A DNA stretch of 7,359 nt from an uncultured Azospirillum sp. (GTDB taxonomy: Bacteria > Pseudomonadota > Alphaproteobacteria > Azospirillales > Azospirillaceae). Positions 5,694-7,359 of this stretch are shown piece after piece. Below the pieces are notes generated by a model, which was not told the DNA's origin, made no database searches, and saw only the letters and a program-made list of their open reading frames with translations. The stretch covers positions 1 through 7,359 of the forward strand of contig CALGOL010000440.1 of assembly GCA_937960755.1 (NCBI GenBank), in the 5' to 3' direction. Every line of letters starts with the position of its first letter. Position 1 is the first letter of the stretch. The translations under genes were made by a program, and so were the position numbers.

Positions 5694-6341
5694 TTATTCG
5701 TTGATCGGCACGTGCGGCGCGCAATGCCGCGGCAAGAAACCATGCACCCGCGGATCGGCGATGTTGTGGCTGACGTGGCGCACCGGCTTGAAGCCGAAGC
5801 TTTGATACAGCCCCAAGGCTGACGGGTGATCGAAGGTGCAGGTGTTGACCGTCAGCTTGGCGGTTTTTTGCGCCCCGTCGCCGCCCGACCACGCCATATC
5901 TATGCCTTCGCGCAGCAGCCACAGCCCCAGCCCGCGGCCGATGTATTCCGGCATCAGGCCAAAATAGCCCAAATCGACCACGCCCGGTTCGGCCCCGTTC
6001 TTGGCGCCGCGGCGGTCGATTTCGATATAGCCGGCCGGGGTTCCATCGACATACAGCACTTGCAGTTCGACCCGCGGGTCGGCGATGGCGGCCAGCAGAT
6101 CGGCGTCTGACATGCGGCGGCGCTCATGCCACAGCCATGGCTCGCCCACCGTGTTGTAAAGGAAACGGTAGAAGGCGACGGTGGGATTGCCGGCGCGCAT
6201 GATGCGAACGTCGCCCACCGGTTTGGCGGGCTTTGGCGCTGCGGGCGGCGTCGCCATCTCCATAAAGGTGACGATGACGTTCAGCCGTCCCTTGCCGGCG
6301 GGGGACGACCCCGCCGGGTCCAGTGAAAATGATTGAGTCAT
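5694..6341 (-). CDS. GNAT family N-acetyltransferase
   Basis: A 215-residue GNAT-fold enzyme, expected to transfer an acetyl group from acetyl-CoA to an amine; the substrate is unknown. The acetyl-CoA site is seen in VDLGYFGLMPEYIGRGLGLWLL (about 122-143), with the strand and the G-R-G-L-G phosphate loop. It is followed by NTCTFDHPSALGLYQSFGFKPV (166-187), the usual motif B with the Y/F-x-x-x-GF signature. The N-terminal part has VIVTFMEMATPP (22-33) and VAFYRFLYNTVGEPWLWHERRRMSDADL (55-82). I recognise this arrangement from alphaproteobacterial GNAT proteins, and it supports a start at or before residue 20. ATG 6341 lies 16 bases after the stop of sseA with only a weak upstream GAGG, suggesting co-transcription and possibly coupling with sseA. 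The gene ends convergently with the CoA ligase, 35 bases apart, with no strong terminator between them. Confidence 0.88.
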   Translation of the reverse strand: MTQSFSLDPAGSSPAGKGRLNVIVTFMEMATPPAAPKPAKPVGDVRIMRAGNPTVAFYRFLYNTVGEPWLWHERRRMSDADLLAAIADPRVELQVLYVDGTPAGYIEIDRRGAKNGAEPGVVDLGYFGLMPEYIGRGLGLWLLREGIDMAWSGGDGAQKTAKLTVNTCTFDHPSALGLYQSFGFKPVRHVSHNIADPRVHGFLPRHCAPHVPINE

Positions 6342-6357
6342 GGTGTGCGCCGTCGCC

Positions 6358-7233
6358 TCACGCCGGGCCGGTGGCGAAGGGCAGGTCGTCGCGCGAACCC
6401 CATTCGGCCCACGATCCGTCGTAAACCGCCACGTCCGGCTTGTTCAAAATGGCGGCGCCTAGCGCCAGCACGCAGGCGGTGACGCCGGAGCCACAGGTCG
6501 CCACGGTGGGCTTGTCGAGGTCGACGCCGATAGCGGCGAACTTTGCGGCGATTTGATCGGCCGGCAGCAAGGTCTTGGCGGTCGGGTCGATCAGGTCGGT
6601 GAAAGGCAGGTTGACGCTGCCGGGGATGTGCCCGGCTTTGCCCTTCGCCCAGGCTTCCGGCGCCGTCGCTTCAAACCGGCCTTGCGAGCGGGCGTCCACC
6701 AGTTGGAAGGCCGGGGCGGCGATATTGGCGACGATCTCATCCACCCGGCGCAGCAAACCGCGCTGAAATTGCGGGGTGAAATCGCCTAAGGGCGGCTTGT
6801 GGTCGCCGGCTTCCACCGGACGATTTTCCGCCTGCCATTTCGGCAAGCCGCCGTCCAGCACCGCGACATTGCGATGGCCGAACAGACGGAACAGCCACCA
6901 TGCTCGCCCGGCGGTTTGCAGGCCGTGATTATCGTAGACGATGATGGCGTCGCCGTTGTTCACGCCGAGCGCGGCGGCCTTGCCGGCGAAGCGCTGGGCG
7001 GTCGGGACCATGTGGGGCAGGGAGCCGGATTCCGGCGACGCCACCTCGTCCACGTCGAAGAACGCGGCGCCGGGGATGTGGCGTTGAACGAATTCGTCGC
7101 GCGCGTCCTTGCCCGAGCCGTGCATGTACCAAGTGGAATCAAGGATGGTCAGGCCGGGCCGGCCGAGATGAGCCGCCAGCCATTCGGTTGAAACGTATGC
7201 CGCAGGCAGGGTGATCGCGTCGGTGTCAGTCAT
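6358..7233 (-). CDS. sseA: 3-mercaptopyruvate sulfurtransferase
   Basis: A two-domain rhodanese-fold enzyme of 291 residues, the usual length. It moves sulfur from 3-mercaptopyruvate to a thiol acceptor or cyanide (EC 2.8.1.2), linking cysteine breakdown to sulfane sulfur. The N-terminal inactive rhodanese domain includes ILDSTWYM, HIPGAAFFDVDEVA and VYDNHGLQTAGRAWWLFRLFGH. The C-terminal catalytic domain has LVDARSQGRFEAT, GHIPGSVNLPF and the active loop CGSGVTAC with catalytic C247. CGSGVT is the loop typical of mercaptopyruvate sulfurtransferases, whereas thiosulfate sulfurtransferases have CRKGVT. The YDGSWAEWG end is also typical. The frame is open to an ATG at 7272, but ATG 7233 is preceded by AGGAG at 8 bases and gives the normal family N-terminus (MTDTDAITLPAAYVSTEWLA), so I use it. 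The GNAT gene follows after 16 bases, and a partial same-strand gene ends 64 bases upstream. Confidence 0.95.
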   Translation of the reverse strand: MTDTDAITLPAAYVSTEWLAAHLGRPGLTILDSTWYMHGSGKDARDEFVQRHIPGAAFFDVDEVASPESGSLPHMVPTAQRFAGKAAALGVNNGDAIIVYDNHGLQTAGRAWWLFRLFGHRNVAVLDGGLPKWQAENRPVEAGDHKPPLGDFTPQFQRGLLRRVDEIVANIAAPAFQLVDARSQGRFEATAPEAWAKGKAGHIPGSVNLPFTDLIDPTAKTLLPADQIAAKFAAIGVDLDKPTVATCGSGVTACVLALGAAILNKPDVAVYDGSWAEWGSRDDLPFATGPA

Positions 7234-7241
7234 CTTGAGGT

Positions 7242-7246
7242 CTCCT
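7242..7246 (-). promoter_or_regulatory. ribosome binding site of sseA
   Basis: AGGAG on the minus strand lies 8 bases before ATG 7233. It decides the start against the upstream in-frame ATG at 7272, which would add 13 residues rich in basic amino acids. Confidence 0.85.
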
Positions 7247-7297
7247 CGCCGTCGATTCTTGGTCAGCACCATTGGGCGTTTAGCGCGGGCGGCGGGC

Positions 7298-7359
7298 CTA
7301 ATCGGCCAGCGCCACCACGATCCGCCGGTTTTGTTTGCCCTTGTTTTCGATCTTTACCA
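7298..7359 (-). CDS. C-terminal end of a possible OmpA-like protein (partial)
   Basis: The minus strand carries an open frame from the right edge to TAG at 7298-7300, encoding VKIENKGKQNRRIVVALAD. Asn-Arg-Arg followed by alternating hydrophobic residues at the very C-terminus is the end seen in many OmpA-like peptidoglycan-binding domains (the NRRVE[IV] type). Only 19 residues are visible, so both the existence of the gene and the family are tentative. It is in the same direction as sseA, 64 bases upstream of that start, with no clear terminator between. The frame is chosen because it alone gives a plausible protein end here. Confidence 0.4.
   Translation of the reverse strand, partial: VKIENKGKQNRRIVVALAD

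Noticed and set aside
4966..5922. A 318-codon minus-strand open frame antisense to the CoA ligase and overlapping the GNAT gene
   Set aside because: It is a shadow of two real genes; no motifs or ribosome site support it.

Overview
The window looks like ordinary chromosomal core and near-core sequence from a GC-rich alphaproteobacterium. The best guess is a Rhodospirillales-type organism, inferred from codon use, the small YdcH-type gene, the class I iron-sulfur fumarase and the GNAT family present. No decisive taxonomic marker such as an rRNA gene is visible. There is no complete tRNA, insertion sequence, CRISPR array, integrase or phage gene.

Layout, left to right. (1) 1-316, plus strand: the 3' end of a secreted or envelope protein, with a Pro/Thr/Ala-rich linker followed by a SPOR peptidoglycan-binding domain. 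(2) 326-685, minus strand: a small unrecognised protein with a strongly acidic tail, convergent with the SPOR gene. (3) 827-2461, minus strand: a full-length class I [4Fe-4S] fumarate hydratase, with its own candidate promoter and a strong intrinsic terminator at 756-803. (4) 2744-2974, plus strand: a DUF465/YdcH-type small protein with an excellent Shine-Dalgarno, transcribed divergently from the fumarase and closed by an intrinsic terminator at 3012-3053. (5) 3276-3809, plus strand: an unrecognised, predicted all-helical protein preceded by a conspicuous AT-rich promoter-like element. (6) 3952-5658, plus strand: an acyl-adenylate-forming CoA ligase most like the 2-aminobenzoate/benzoate-CoA ligase branch. 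(7) 5694-6341 and 6358-7233, minus strand: a GNAT acetyltransferase downstream of a 3-mercaptopyruvate sulfurtransferase (sseA), 16 bases apart and probably one operon. (8) 7298-7359, minus strand: the last 19 codons of a protein whose NRR-containing end resembles an OmpA-like C-terminus.

Functionally, the fumarase belongs to the TCA cycle. The CoA ligase would feed an aromatic acid into CoA-dependent catabolism, but no other ring-degradation gene is in view. The sulfurtransferase handles sulfane sulfur from cysteine breakdown. The genes do not form one obvious system. The least explained items are the 177-residue helical protein (5), the acidic-tailed small protein (2), and two tandem hairpins in the gap before the ligase. 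I did not find a convincing new biological system, and the findings are scored accordingly.
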